This document shows positions 1 through 12,308 of a DNA stretch of 64,000 nucleotides, one piece after another. The notes beneath the pieces were generated by a model, which searched no databases, was not told the origin of the DNA, and saw only the letters and a program-made list of their open reading frames with translations. A program made the translations under genes and the position numbers. The DNA lies in the NCBI GenBank assembly GCA_016946835.1, contig JACVTC010000021.1, forward strand, positions 1,483,501-1,547,500, in the 5' to 3' direction. The DNA is from Neocallimastix lanati (nom. inval.) (taxonomy: Eukaryota > Neocallimastigomycota > Neocallimastigomycetes > Neocallimastigales > Neocallimastigaceae). Each line of letters starts with the position of its first letter. Position 1 is the stretch's first letter.

Positions 1-930
1 ATTTAAATAAATAACTAAATAAATAAAAGTAAATAAATGAAACTATAATAAATAAATAAATTTTAAAATTAAATTTTTTTAAAAAAAAATATATATATAT
101 ATATAGACATATACATAATAAATATACATTATATAATAATAAATATTCATTAGAATTAACTCTTTAAAAAAATAAAATATTTTATCATATGTTTTAAACG
201 TTTTATAATTTTTTAAAATATATATTAAGAATTTTATATATATAAAAAAAATAAGTATTAATAATTTAAAAGATGTAAAGGATAATAATTTAAAATATAA
301 CTATTAAAATTATAAATAATTAAAAAATAATTATTATAAAGATTAAAAAATAATATATAAATAATTAATTGATCATTTTACACCTTTTAAGTCCTTGCGC
401 AGTATTTTAAAAAAATCTTAAATTACTAATAAATTTTTTTAATAAAAGAAATATTTATAAATAATTCAGTAAAAAAAAAAAAAAAAAAAAAAAAAAAGAT
501 GAGGACATCATAAAAAAGGGAGTTAAAAGTAGCACAAAGTTAGGATGATTTTAGATGGTATCTATTTTTTTTATTTTATATTTTAATATTTTATATTTTA
601 TATTTTATATTTTATATTTTATATTTTATATTTTACATTTTTAATTTTTTTTTTTTTTTTTTTTTTTATTTTTTATTTTATATTTAATATTTTATATTAT
701 ATATTTCATATTTCATATTTTATATTTCTATATTTTATATTTTATATATTTTTATATTTTATATTTTATATTTTATATTTTATATTTTATATTTTATATT
801 TTATATTTTATATTTTTTATTTTATATTTTTTATTTTATATTTTTTATTTTATATTTTATATTTTATAATTTTTTTATTATTTATTTATTTATTTATTTT
901 ATTATTTATTTATCTATTTATTAAAATTTT
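1..930. other. AT-rich non-coding stretch with simple repeats
   Basis: No open frame of substance and no RNA gene recognised. It contains a poly(A) run near 471-497, a poly(T) run near 642-667, and a long array of the heptamer TATTTTA from about 565 to 875 with slips to TATTTTT. Tetranucleotide ATTT repeats follow at 876-920. Confidence 0.8.
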
Positions 931-996
931 GCGAAATGAAACTTTTCCGAAATGAAACTTTCACGAAATGAACTTTTGCGAAATGACGCACACTCT
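931..996. repeat. Right end of a CATTTCG-type inverted-repeat element with four iterated 16-mers
   Basis: Four consecutive units of about 16 bases, each built on CGAAATGAAACTTTT with small changes, end in a GACGCACACTCT terminus. The reverse complement has the same pattern as the ends of the two complete inverted-repeat elements in this window (17620-18223 and 51532-51857): a GAG-rich tip, then GCGTTTCG or GCATTTCG. No matching left end is visible upstream, so the element is truncated, diverged, or starts outside the window. Confidence 0.55.
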
Positions 997-1249
997 TACA
1001 TAACATACATATTTAATTTATAATTAAATATAAATAAATATACTAATCTAAGTTAAACATACTAAATTATTATTCATTATTAATGATATTAAACTTTATT
1101 TCTAACACTATTTAATTAAAACTTTAATTAATTTATTATAAAACTTTTAATTTTTTTTTATAATTTAAAAAATAAAGTAAATGTCATATTTTATTATTAA
1201 TCGTATTAAATTATCATTATTGTGTTATTAAATTTATAGTTTTATTTCT
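997..1249. other. AT-rich spacer
   Basis: Short low-complexity stretch between the inverted-repeat end and gypsy block A. No coding or structured feature is seen. Confidence 0.7.
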
Positions 1250-4200
1250 GTAACTCGTACCAAATTATTACATAAAGCTGTTAGTATAATCATGGTTCAA
1301 GGAAGTTATAGGTAAAAGACCAACAATATCCAATCCTAAATGAGTAAATTTAACTTCTACTTCAGTTGCATATTTGTCTGTAGGATTTGGAATTTCGTTT
1401 TTCTTACTTATTTAACTATTAGAATAATTTTTAATATATCTTCTAATATTAAAAGAATATGCTTTATTTATTAGCTGAAATTTATTTTATTTTTTCTTAA
1501 TAATTTTTTTAAAGTTATCTCTGTATTTAATATATACTTCTTCATTTAATTTTATAATGCTTTCCTCTAAAAATTATTTCATAAATTCTTGCTCTCTTTC
1601 CTTTGTACTTTCATTTTAGTTGATTCTTTATGATTTATAGTGTAAACTTGGTAATTTTGTTAATATATGGATCTATTTATTTTCTAATATTTTATCCATA
1701 TATAATAATATATTACTGAAAATTTGGTATAATTGATTTTTCCAAATTGACATAAATTATTAATATTATGTTCTTTCATCCATAAAAGCTTTATTATCAT
1801 TACAATGTAATATATAGGGATTTTATATTGTTCAATTTATTATTATTATATTCGGTGATATTGGATTTTAATTTGAATTTATTGATTTATAAAATTTTTT
1901 AAATTTATTTTGATTTTTTTTTGTATATGTCTATTAAAATTTATATTATTCTTTATATTATTATTACATACTTAATATATTATTATTTGAATTAATTAAT
2001 TTATTCTTATATATTTTAATTATACTAAATTTTTTATCTATGATGATTGAATTTTTTTGAGTTTTCTATGATTTTATAAGTATTCTATATATCCTCGTTT
2101 TTCCCTCAAATTTTTAAATTTGAAATTATTTTGCATTATTTTATATTTTTTAATTTTTTTTTATTTAAATTAATTTTTGAATTATTTGCATTATTAATAT
2201 TTAGTTTTTCTGATCTATCAAACTTAGTCTACCTTAATGATGCATGATTTTGATTCTTAACATACCAATAATAATACACCATCTAATATGCCTTATATTG
2301 TTTGGTTCTTTATTATAAAATAAATCAATTAAATGTTTACGGTCCATAAATAATAAAGTTTCAAATCTATTCCCAGAAATAAAAGATTTAAATTTTTTTT
2401 TGTTCCAAAGAAATATACCACAGTACCTTTTAAGTTTGTGATACTATAATTTCTCTTGGCTTTTTCTAAAGATCTACAAACAAAATGTACAAGATGTTCC
2501 AATCCATTTTCTTCATTGACTTACAATAATATTCCACCTAAACCATCTTTTGAGGCATTAATTCTAATTATAAATTGTTTACTGTAATCAGGAAAAGTTA
2601 AAATAAGAGCTTGAATAATAAATTTTTTAATTTACCAAAACTGGCTTGTTGTTCTTCAGTCCAAATAAAACATTTTTTTTTTAAAAGTTTATATAAAGGA
2701 GCAGTAATCATTGCGAAATTGCTTATAAATTTTCCGTAGTATACAACAGTACCAAGGAAAGATCTTTTTTTTTTTTGATTTAGAAAATATTAGAATATTG
2801 TCAATGAAAACAAAAACCACATTTACCCAATAATTTAGAAAGAACACAATTCATTTCTCTTTGAAAAGTAGCTGGGCATCAATAGGACAAAAGGGTATTA
2901 CTTTGTAAAATAAAATTATTAAATTTCGTTTTAAAACATGTTAAGTCAATACTACCTTCATCCATTCAAATCTGATAGTAACCTGAAAAGGGATCCAATG
3001 TAGAGAAAAAATTTTTTGCACCTCCTAAAATATCAAAGATTTCATCAATATTAGGAAAGGAATATGAATCTGCACTGTCATAGCATTTAACTTACAATAG
3101 TCAAAAGTACAATATCATTTTCCATTTTTCTTAATTACCAACACAACAGGAGAAAATCATGAGGATTTAGAATGTTCATTTAATCACTTCTACAGAAGCT
3201 TTATTTGTCATCACAACAAAATATTGTATTCCTGGAATTAATTTTTTTCACTTTCTTCTTCATTAATTATAAAATGTTCCATAACATCAAGAGAGGCTAA
3301 TAAATTTAATATTTTTTTCTAATTTTAAATATCTGGTTTAAGTCCGACTTTAGTTTAAGACATATATCAAGGATTTAACCAAAAATAATATTACATTTGG
3401 TATTGGTCAAATATTTAATAATTTCATAAGGTTTCATATTAGTTAATATTGCTATAATTGTATAGTTTTTTCTTTTTGTGCTACCTTCATAATCATTAAT
3501 TTTAATTTTTTTTTTTTTTTTTTTTTTTTTAAAGTCCACTTTCTTTTTAATTATTGTTCCTTGTGAATCATTAATAATTGAATCTTTGGAATTATCCCTG
3601 TTTTTGTTATTTAATTGATTTTCACTTTATAATTTGTTAGCATAATTATTATTTTCATTTTGAAATTCATATATACATCATGAAAATCCAGAAAATGATT
3701 AATAATTAGAATTCAAGCCACATATTAACAATATTGTAAAATCATTGGATTTAAATTTGGTTTATAACATTAATTTATGTTTTGAATAATAAAATATATT
3801 TTATATTAATTAAGGTTTGAATATTTCATTTTTTATTAAAGTGTAATATAATATATAATATATATAAAAAATATTTGGTAAATATTTAATATATTTTAAT
3901 GATAGTAATGCAACATTATTTGATATAATTTTTTCCATAAAATATCCATTAAAAATATTCATACATATCTTTACAACAATGCATAAAATTATTTAGTTTA
4001 AATGCTTACTTTTATACCTTTATTATAATAACGAATTTTCGGTATAATTTTTACACGTAATATCCACTAAAAATATTATTATATGCTTAGAATATATTAT
4101 TATAGGATTGAATAAAATTGTTTAATGCATATCATTTTTATTTTTAATAATTCATGTATGTATTTATTTATTTGTTTATTTATATAAATAATATGTACTA

Positions 4201-4567
4201 AAGTTTATAATTTTATCATGAGATTATTGTAATACTATAGTTTATTAGGAAAGTTGCATTTTTCTAAGTGGTGTATTTATAAATAAATGAATATAAAATA
4301 TTATGATAGATGAATAAAAAAAAAAAAAAATAAAAATATAAATATAAAAAAAAAAATTAAAAAATAAAAAAATAAAAAATAAACTATTAAATAAATCATT
4401 AATTTTAATATAGAACATTTTATTTAATAATTAGAATAATATTTATTTAAAAACCATTATTAGGACAATATTAAAATACATATGTTTCTAAAATGCAATG
4501 CACTAAATATTATTATATTGATTATTAAATATATATTTACTGTTTATAGTAAAATTAGGTGTGAAAC
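1250..4567 (-). mobile_element. Degenerate Ty3/gypsy-like retrotransposon block, copy A (left part)
   Basis: On the minus strand, fragments of a gypsy pol appear in the expected order when read right to left. RT is at about 2740-3110, including a YSFPNIDEIFDILGGAKNFF-like stretch and an FIDNILIFS box in place of the usual Y/FVDD box. RNase H lies at about 2330-2670 (FIWTEEQQASFGKLKN and INASKDGLGGILL-like). An integrase piece, THLGLDIVGLLP, is at about 1290-1350. All frames are broken by stops and frameshifts, so this is a fossil. It is paralogous to copy B (14420-19006) and copy C (21705-27100). Its right-hand part continues beyond the inserted copia element at 9954. A decayed inverted-repeat piece lies at about 4250-4510. 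LTR boundaries were not resolved. Confidence 0.8.
4563..4567. repeat. Target-site duplication of copia element, left (GAAAC)
   Basis: GAAAC directly precedes the LTR start TGTCAATGAG and is repeated at 9954-9958. Gypsy copy C keeps the uninterrupted site near 26012-26030 (GGTGTGAAACAAATAATAAT), which confirms the insertion point. Confidence 0.85.
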
Positions 4568-4743
4568 TGTCAATGAGTGAAGCTCATTTTAATTATTTTA
4601 TATTATATTTTTTATTTATTTAATAATATTTTATTTAATAAAGAAGAATCATTTTCTAAATAATAATTATTACATGTATTTTATATTAATTTTATTTTAT
4701 AATAAAGCATAATGTATATAATTTTATTTATTATATTTTAACA
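4568..4743 (-). repeat. Copia 3' LTR
   Basis: 176 bp, beginning TGTTAAAATA and ending CATTGACA on the minus strand (TG...CA ends). It is near-identical to 9771-9953, lacking a 7-base TATTAAT-like stretch present there. A polypurine-like AGAGGGAA lies immediately upstream in element orientation (4744-4751). Confidence 0.88.
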
Positions 4744-4774
4744 TTCCCTCTATATTATGTCCTTATTATTTCTA

Positions 4775-4985
4775 TTTTATTTTAATATTTTAATTTTATT
4801 TTATTAATTTTTTTTTATTTTATTTTATTTTATTTTATTAATTTTTTTTTATTTTATTTTATTTTATTTTATTAATATTTTTTTATTTTATTTTATTTTA
4901 TTTTATTTTATTTTTTATTTTTATTTTTATTTTTTAATTTTTTAATTTTTTATTTTTTTTTATTTTATTTTATTTTATTTATTTT
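4775..4985. repeat. (TTTTA)n pentanucleotide tract
   Basis: Imperfect TATTT/TTTTA tandem repeat between the copia 3' LTR and the RNase H coding end, with several TTTTTTTT interruptions. Confidence 0.85.
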
Positions 4986-4995
4986 ATATTATATT

Positions 4996-5460
4996 TTAAT
5001 TATCAAAAATTATATCATTAAATTTCTTAATGTTAATACCAGATACTGGTTTTGTTAAAGGATCAGCTAACATATCATTTGTGCTAATATATTCTAATTT
5101 TATATTCTTCTCTTTTATTTTTTCTTGAATAAATTTATAACTAGTATCAATATGTTTGCATCTATCTTTAGCATTTTCATCTTCAGCTATTGCTATACAA
5201 GCTTTATTATCTACTTTTATTTTCATTAAGACATTCTTATTAGTTATTTCTTCGAATAAATTTTTTAACCATATTCCATGTTTTGCGCATTCAGTAAGAC
5301 TAACAAATTCAGCTTCAGCTGTTGATAATGTAACATTTCTTTGAATTTGTGATTTCCAGGAAATTGGTCCATTTCCAAGTAAGAATATATATCCACTAAC
5401 AGATCTTCTAGTGGCTTCATCATTAGAGTAATCAGCATCTGAAAATCCAACTAATCTATT
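4996..5460 (-). pseudogene. Copia RNase H domain (C-terminal end of pol)
   Basis: Two overlapping frames carry the C-terminal RNase H of a copia polyprotein. An upstream piece includes a YSYLEMDQFPGNHKF-like stretch (5265-5450). A downstream piece has IKVDNKACIAIAED, then KHIDTSYKFIQEKI, and the family-typical ending STNDMLADPLTKPVSG (4996-5226). The ADPLTKP motif is the hallmark of the copia RNase H tail. The two pieces lie in different frames, so at least one indel separates them. It is part of the 4568-9953 element. Confidence 0.85.
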
Positions 5461-6460
5461 TTTCTATTATAGTATATTGATTTATTTATTGTAGATTTTA
5501 AATATTGTAATATCAGTAGTAATGCTTTATAGTCTATAGTTGTTGGTTGTTCACAATTTCTTGATGCTTGGTTAAATGCATATGCAATGTCTGGTCTAAA
5601 TTTTATTGCAATATAATAGTGAACCTAAAAGTGATTTGTATTTTCTAATATCTACAGGTTTTGCATTTTTTCTTTCTTTATTTGAAATTTTTCTACATGG
5701 ATATTTTATTATTTTAGTTTTATTCATATTATAATTATTTAATAATTTTATTTATATAATCTTCTTGATTTATTTTATAACCATCTTTAGTTTTATGAAT
5801 ATTTATTCCAATAATTTTTCTGGCATCAGATTCTTTTGAAATTGTATATTTACTTTTTAATTTCTTAATTATATTTTTGATTTCATAATCTTAATCAGTT
5901 ATTAAAATGTCATCAACATATAATGTTAATAATCTTATTAATTTTTTTTTATTATATTTTCCAAATAAGCATTTGTCTGATTTATATTGTTTAAAACCAA
6001 TTGACTTTAAATAATTAGTGATTTCTTCATTCCACATACGTCCAGCTTGTTTTAAACCATACCATATAGTGCTTTTTTCAATAACCATACTTTATTTTTA
6101 TTATAATTTATATCTCCTTTTGGAATTTTAACATAAATTGTTTCATTAAGGTCAGCATTTAAATATGCTTCTTTTATGTCTAATTGTTTTAAATTCCATT
6201 TATTTATTGAAGCTATTGCGATGGTAATTCTTAAACTATCAGATTGTGCTGTAGGTGAATATGTTGAAATAAAATCTTCACCTTCCTTTTGCTGACAACC
6301 TTTTGCTACTAATCTAACTTTTTTAGTATTATCATTTTTTATTACTAAAACCCATCTTGTATCAATAATATTTTCATTTTTTGGTATATCATCAATATTG
6401 ACTACCATCATTACATTTTTATCGTACATATTTTTAACTTCATTTTTTATAGCTATGTTT
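5461..6460 (-). pseudogene. Copia reverse transcriptase (RVT_2), frameshifted
   Basis: Read on the minus strand, about 6052-6429 encodes the fingers and palm start: IIDTRWVLVIKNDN, KVRLVAKGCQQKEG and LDIKEAYLNADLNETIYVKI, with the catalytic aspartate in LDIKEAYLN. A frameshift near 6050 moves the remainder (LKQAGRMWNEEITNYLKSIG and the LYVDDILITD catalytic box) to another frame at 5891-6088. A stop follows directly, after which recognisable sequence (SDARKIIGINIHKTKDGYKI-like) continues to about 5700. Few lesions are present, consistent with recent decay. Confidence 0.85.
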
Positions 6461-6704
6461 CATTCTTTTGAATATTTTGAAATCATAGCTTCTTCATATG
6501 TACTTGGACATTGTGTCATAATATTGAAAATTTTATGTTTTTTATTAATGTTTTTATTTTTAGATAATATTTCTTTTCTTATATTTAATGATTGGGTGTA
6601 TGATTCATCGCCTGAGTCTTCATCATCTTGAATTCTTCTTTTTCTATTAATATCACTATCTGAAAAATTGTTATTATTTTTTATATTGTTATTATTATCA
6701 TCAA

Positions 6705-7032
<328 letters not shown>

Positions 7033-7212
7033 ATTAGAATTTGTCGATTGTACATTGGCACTTTCACCCTCAATCGATAAATTTGAGTATGAGAATAACG
7101 AATTAATAGTTTTTGATGAGAAAAAGGAAGTGTCAATAGTACCAGGAATATCTTACATGAAATAAACATCTCTAGCAGTAATGATAGAGTTTGTAGAAAT
7201 ATCTAAAATTCG

Positions 7213-8200
7213 TTAACCAGAAGAATTTTCAGGATAACCAAGAAAGATACCTTGTTTCGAATTATTTTCAAATTTATTTGTTTTATGGTTATTAAAGAAA
7301 AATGCTTTACAACTGAATACATTAAAGTGAGAAATATCAACAGGTTTATTAAAGAATAATTCATCAGGAATTTTAAAAATTAATATTATTATGAGGATTT
7401 GAATTATATAAGAAGGCAGCACACTGAACGGCAGAATCCCAAAAAGAAAGAGGTAATTTGGCAAAATTTAAAAGTGTTATAGCATAATTATTTATTGTTT
7501 GATTTAACCGTTCAGTACGACCATTTTGTTGAGGATATCCAGGAATAGAGTGAATAAATTTAATTCCGTGATTATTTAAAAACGAAGTAACATTTTTATT
7601 TATGTATTCAGTTCTATTATCAGATTTAAAAGTTTTAATTGGAATATTATATAAGTTAGAAGTTAATTTATAAAATTCAACAAATTTATCATATACATCC
7701 AATTTATTTTTTAAAAGACAAATCCAACATTTGCCAGAAAAATCATCAAGAAAAGTTAGGTAGTAGTTATATCCTTGAAATGAAGTTTCTAGTTTACACA
7801 CAACATCAGTGTGAACCAGTTCTAAAGGTTCAGTTGTGAAAGAATCAGAAGCAGAAAAAAGTTTTCTCCTCAATTTACTGATTTTGCATTTAGGACATTC
7901 TTTTTTATTGTGAAAAGAAGTATGTTTAATAATAAATTCTTTAATATTGTTGTAATTATTGAAATGTCCTAACCTTGAATAATCTACATTGTGAATATTA
8001 AATTTTGAATAATTGTCATAATTATTATATTGAATATCAACATTAATATTATTGATATTTGAAATAGTATTAAATGTAAATAAATTTTCATCATTTGCAT
8101 AAATATTGGCGATAATATTATTATTTTTATTAATTATTTGTAATCTATCTTTTTTATTGATATTTTCCATAATTATTTTATTGCCAAGACTTAAGATATG
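7213..8200 (-). pseudogene. Copia gag-pre-integrase and integrase
   Basis: A 265-codon open stretch (7373-8170) starts with a gag-pre-integrase region holding the zinc-binding pattern (SRLGHFNNYNN, then KKECPKCKISKLRRK). The integrase core follows: LELVHTDVVCKLE and FLDDFSGKCWICLL, then FKSDNRTEYINKNV, and after the usual spacing PQQNGRTERLNQTINNY. This gives the D, D and E of the DDE triad. The C-terminal part (KPVDISHFNVFSCKAFFF and GIFLGYPENSSG) continues in another frame at 7213-7330, so a frameshift near 7380 separates core and tail. The core itself looks intact. Confidence 0.88.
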
Positions 8201-8269
8201 ATGTGTTGAGATTAGATTGTTTTTAATGTTTGGTGCAAAATGAACATTTGATAATTTGAATTTATTATT

Positions 8270-8480
8270 TTAAAACTTCCATAATATGTAGCAGAACAAT
8301 TTATTTTATCAATGGTACCATTTGGATAAAATATTGTTTTATCATTAGAATTTTGAATATTATTTAGTTGGTTTATGTTGTTTGTTAAATTTAATCCTGT
8401 ACCACTATCTATAATCCATGTTGTATATTTATTATTTGTTTTTAAATTATTACATTTAATATTGTTTTGTAATAAAGATA
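8270..8480 (-). pseudogene. Copia aspartic protease remnant
   Basis: Minus-strand reading of about 8400-8440 gives TTWIIDSGTGLNLTNNIN, the D-S-G active-site loop of a retrotransposon aspartic protease in copia position between the zinc knuckle and integrase. The surrounding frame is broken and no second conserved block was identified with confidence. Confidence 0.7.
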
Positions 8481-8639
8481 TATTTCCGGTAAAATTAATG
8501 TAATCATCATTTGTGTCTGATGAATATTCTAAATTATTTTCATTTATCTTACAAGAGTAAAATTTATTTTTGTTGTTAATATTATTTTTATTATTATTAT
8601 ATTTATTTGTTGTATTTTTATTTTTATTATTTTCATTTT

Positions 8640-9170
8640 ATGGATTATAATAACATTATAATAACATTCTTCTATAATATGACCATTCTTTTTTATATAG
8701 GAGACAGTGTTCGATTTTTATATTCTTATTATTTCTTTTTCTTGAATTATTAGGCGTATTTTGATTATTATTATTTTTGTATATAGTTTGCTTGCTACTA
8801 TTTGAAATATAATTAATTTTATTATTTTCATTATTATTTTCATTATTATTATTAATTTGAGTGTTTAGATAATTGTTGATTCTTTCTTCATGATTTCTCA
8901 TTTTTTGCAAATCATCATGAAGTTTATTGAATTTTTTATATTTGTAAGTTAATGTAAAATTAAATCCAATGTTTTTTAATTTAGCGCAGGCGTAAATAAT
9001 TTTACTTTCTTTAGTTAGTTTGTTTTTATTTAATTTGACACATTCTATATCATATTGTTCAAATAGATTTTTGAGTTCATTGAGATATAGAATATAATTG
9101 TTATTATTAATTTCTAAAATTTTGATTTTTTTGCATTAATAAATTTAATAAGGATTCTCCTAATTTGTAG
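8640..9170 (-). pseudogene. Copia gag C-terminal region with zinc-knuckle remnant
   Basis: The minus strand carries an Asn-rich stretch (ORF 8656-8910). It is followed in a shifted frame by KKNGHIIEECYYN (about 8650-8700), the second half of a CCHC zinc knuckle with H and final C retained and the first cysteines altered or out of frame. FYKLGESLLNLLM-like sequence near 9130-9170 continues the gag domain after an in-frame stop. Confidence 0.6.
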
Positions 9171-9172
9171 AA

Positions 9173-9616
9173 TTATTTTTTAAGTCTATCAATCATTTGA
9201 TATGCAGTACTACAACCTTTTAGATAAGCCTTTATTTCTAAGTCTAAGCTACCAGATATTATTGATTGAACTGCGTTATCATATTTTATTTGCTTTCTAG
9301 TCATGTCATCATACACAAATTCTTTTTCAATATATTCGTCATAATCTTGTGCAATTAGATGACGTTTTAATTCAATAAACCAATCTTCAAAATTTGAGGT
9401 ATTTAATTTAAAGTCTTTGTAATTAAATACGGATTTAATTAATAAATCTTTATAGACATAATTTTGAAATAAAATTTTATTTTGAGGAACATTATCCTCA
9501 TCCTTATTAATGTCTTCATTTTTATTCATAGTAGAGGTTGATGAAAAAGAAGTGGAAGTAACTTCAGAGATTTCTGTTTCTTGAATTCTTTCTCTTCCCA
9601 TGATTTTAAACATCAA
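9173..9616 (-). CDS. Copia gag N-terminal ORF (147 codons)
   Basis: The open frame starts MMFKIMGRERIQETEISEVT and runs through an acidic, Ser/Thr-rich leader into a gag domain (LNTSNFEDWFIELKRHLIAQ, then AVQSIISGSLDLEIKAYLKG and TAYQMIDRLKK). The W of the NFEDWFIELKRHL block and the DRLKK end are typical of copia-type gag. A stop codon follows, and related sequence continues beyond it, so the natural protein was longer. It lies about 155 bases inside the 5' LTR end at 9771, as expected for a leader. Confidence 0.8.
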   Translation of the reverse strand: MMFKIMGRERIQETEISEVTSTSFSSTSTMNKNEDINKDEDNVPQNKILFQNYVYKDLLIKSVFNYKDFKLNTSNFEDWFIELKRHLIAQDYDEYIEKEFVYDDMTRKQIKYDNAVQSIISGSLDLEIKAYLKGCSTAYQMIDRLKK

Positions 9617-9770
9617 ATTTTTAATAAAATTTACTTTTATATTTAATTATTTAATAAATTAATTATATATTCATTTATTTTATAAAATAAATTTAAATTT
9701 GAATATAGTAATTTATAATTATATAATATTATTTAAATGTATTTATGGTCTCTTTCACGAACTCTTAATC

Positions 9771-9953
9771 TGTCAATGAGTGAAGCTCAGATTAATTATT
9801 TTATATTATATATTTTATTTATTTAATAATATTTTATTTAATAAAGAAGAATCATTTTCTAAATAATATTTATTAATTATTACATGTATTTTATATTAAT
9901 TTTATTTTATAATAAAGCATAATTTATATAACTTTATTTACTATATTTTAACG
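9771..9953 (-). repeat. Copia 5' LTR
   Basis: 183 bp matching 4568-4743. Its outer terminal base is G where A is expected on the plus strand, so the LTR begins CGTTAAAATA rather than TGTTAAAATA on the minus strand. This single change would weaken the integrase-recognised end. The GAAAC target duplication follows at 9954-9958. Confidence 0.88.
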
Positions 9954-10609
9954 GAAACAATTAATAATGTCAATTTTTTGAAATTTTTAGAATATTATAA
10001 AAATTGGAATTATTATAACAATAATATAAAACATATAACAAATAATGCATCAGAATTTTTCAATAATTATTTAAATAATCTATTTTTTAAAAAAAATCCT
10101 TCTTTTATTAAATTAATATATGCATTAAAATAAGATGAATCCTTATCTTGCTATAATTATAAAAGGAAAAATACGGAAATTTGAAAAAAAAAATTAGGAA
10201 AAACTGATGAAATCAATATTTCAATTGAAAAATTTAAAACAATTGAATTCAAATTAATTGGATAATGGAAAACCTAGAAATGATATTATTATAATTATTG
10301 TTTTTTAAATGTTTAATTAATTTAAATAATATAATAAAAGTACCCAATTGTTCTGCATTATGGTTATGTGCAGAATAATAAACTTTTAATGCTAATAATC
10401 CTAATAAAATAAAACCTATTAATATAATTGTTATAACAAATTTATAAAATATAAAATATAAATACTAATTCTTAATAAATGACAGAGTAATAATCGAAGG
10501 AAAAAGATTATCTGAATTCTGTCACAATTATTAATAATTAAAATTATTCCTAATTAAAAATACACAATGGTTTAAAATATTAGTATTTTTTTAAAAATTT
10601 TAATTTTTA

Positions 10610-10665
<56 letters not shown>

Positions 10666-11469
10666 TACCTCTATCATTAAAATATTTATAAATAATTATT
10701 TTATTATTATTATTTTTATATTTTTATTAATAACTTTTATATCTATTTCATTAATTTTATGAAAATTATAAAAAATATTTTATATTAAATATTTTTATTT
10801 TTATATTTTTATTAACAACTTTCATACTACAAAAAAAATTTTTCTATTAAAATGTATAATAAAAATAAAGAAAAAATAAATTATTAAATATTTTTATTGA
10901 TATCTTTTATATATCTTTAATTTTGTAAATACTTTAAAATTAATAAACATGAAGGTTAATAAAAGAAAAAAAATTTTTCTCTAAAACTTTTATTTAAATA
11001 TTTATTTTTTAAGAATATAATATTTTTAAAAAAAATATATTTTGTTTATATATATTTAAAGATTTTATAAAACATTTAATATTTAATTTTTATATTAATA
11101 AAAACTCATTATATTTTTTATGATTTGTATTTATATAATCTATTATACGAGTCAACAGTTTTAGTAAATTCATAGGAATCACATACAGATTTATAGCTCA
11201 ATTTGTTTGTACTTTTATACGTTTTATTTTTTTGAAAACAATATATTTTGGGGACATTCTAAATATCATTCAATAGACCAGGAAATCACATATATATATA
11301 TTTTAAAGATAATTTACATTTGATTAAAAAACTTTAAAAAATAATATATGAATTTTTATTTAATTTATTTTGTATTTTTATATATCTTTTTTTAAAAATA
11401 TTTTTATTTCTATTATAATAATTACATTAAAGACTGATAAATAAATTAATAAAATTATTCTTTTTTCAG

Positions 11470-11519
<50 letters not shown>

Positions 11520-11690
11520 TGGAGTTTTATTAATTGTTGGAAATCATCTCTTTCTTATAAAGAAGAGATTTATAATTGAATGATTTAATTAATAAACAAT
11601 TATTAATTTATATATAATAATAAATACTTTTAAGAAATTTAAATTTATTACACAAATATTTTTTAATTTAAACTTTCAAAATTTATTATA
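9954..11690 (-). mobile_element. Gypsy block A, right part (resumes after the copia insertion)
   Basis: Sequence after the copia element continues the paralogue of 26015-27100 in copy C, including the TGACAGAGTAAnnATCGAANG and AAAAAGATTATCTGAATTCT landmarks near 10480-10520. It contains an AT dinucleotide run (10618-10660), a 44-base poly(A) run (11470-11514) and a decayed frame ending LINLNNI-like that recurs near 26470 and 55820. No intact ORF. Confidence 0.65.
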
Positions 11691-12308
11691 AAAAAAATAT
11701 AAATTAAAAATATTAAAAATACAATAGAGATAAATAAGTTTAATATTAAAAATTATTTTATTTTATAATAATAATTATTAGAATTAAACTATATATAATA
11801 ATCTTTCAAAACTTTAATACGATCACTAAATTTTAATAAGAATAGCAATATCTTATTTTAACCATTACCAAGTTAAAAAAAAAATATCTGAAATATGAAT
11901 ATAAAATAAAGATTAAATAAAATATAATAAAATAAAATAGTAAAAATATCTTTAAGTATAATTCAAATTTAATATAATATAATAAAATAAAATAAATGGA
12001 AAATTAATAATAATTTTTGATAATATATTTCAATATTTTCAACGTTATTTAAGGAATCTGGTAAAACTTAATATATTAGTAATTAATATTTATCTATCTA
12101 TATCTATCTATCTATATCCCTATATAAATTTACGTTTTTTATTTTATTTTTTTTTTATATTATATATATAAATAAATAATTAAAAATTCTTATATTACTT
12201 TTTTATTATTTATTTGCTTTATATAATTTTTTTTAATTAATCTAATTATTTTATCATAAAGTATTTCCTCTTTCACCCTTTGTAATGGATGTGATTATTA
12301 TAAGTCAT

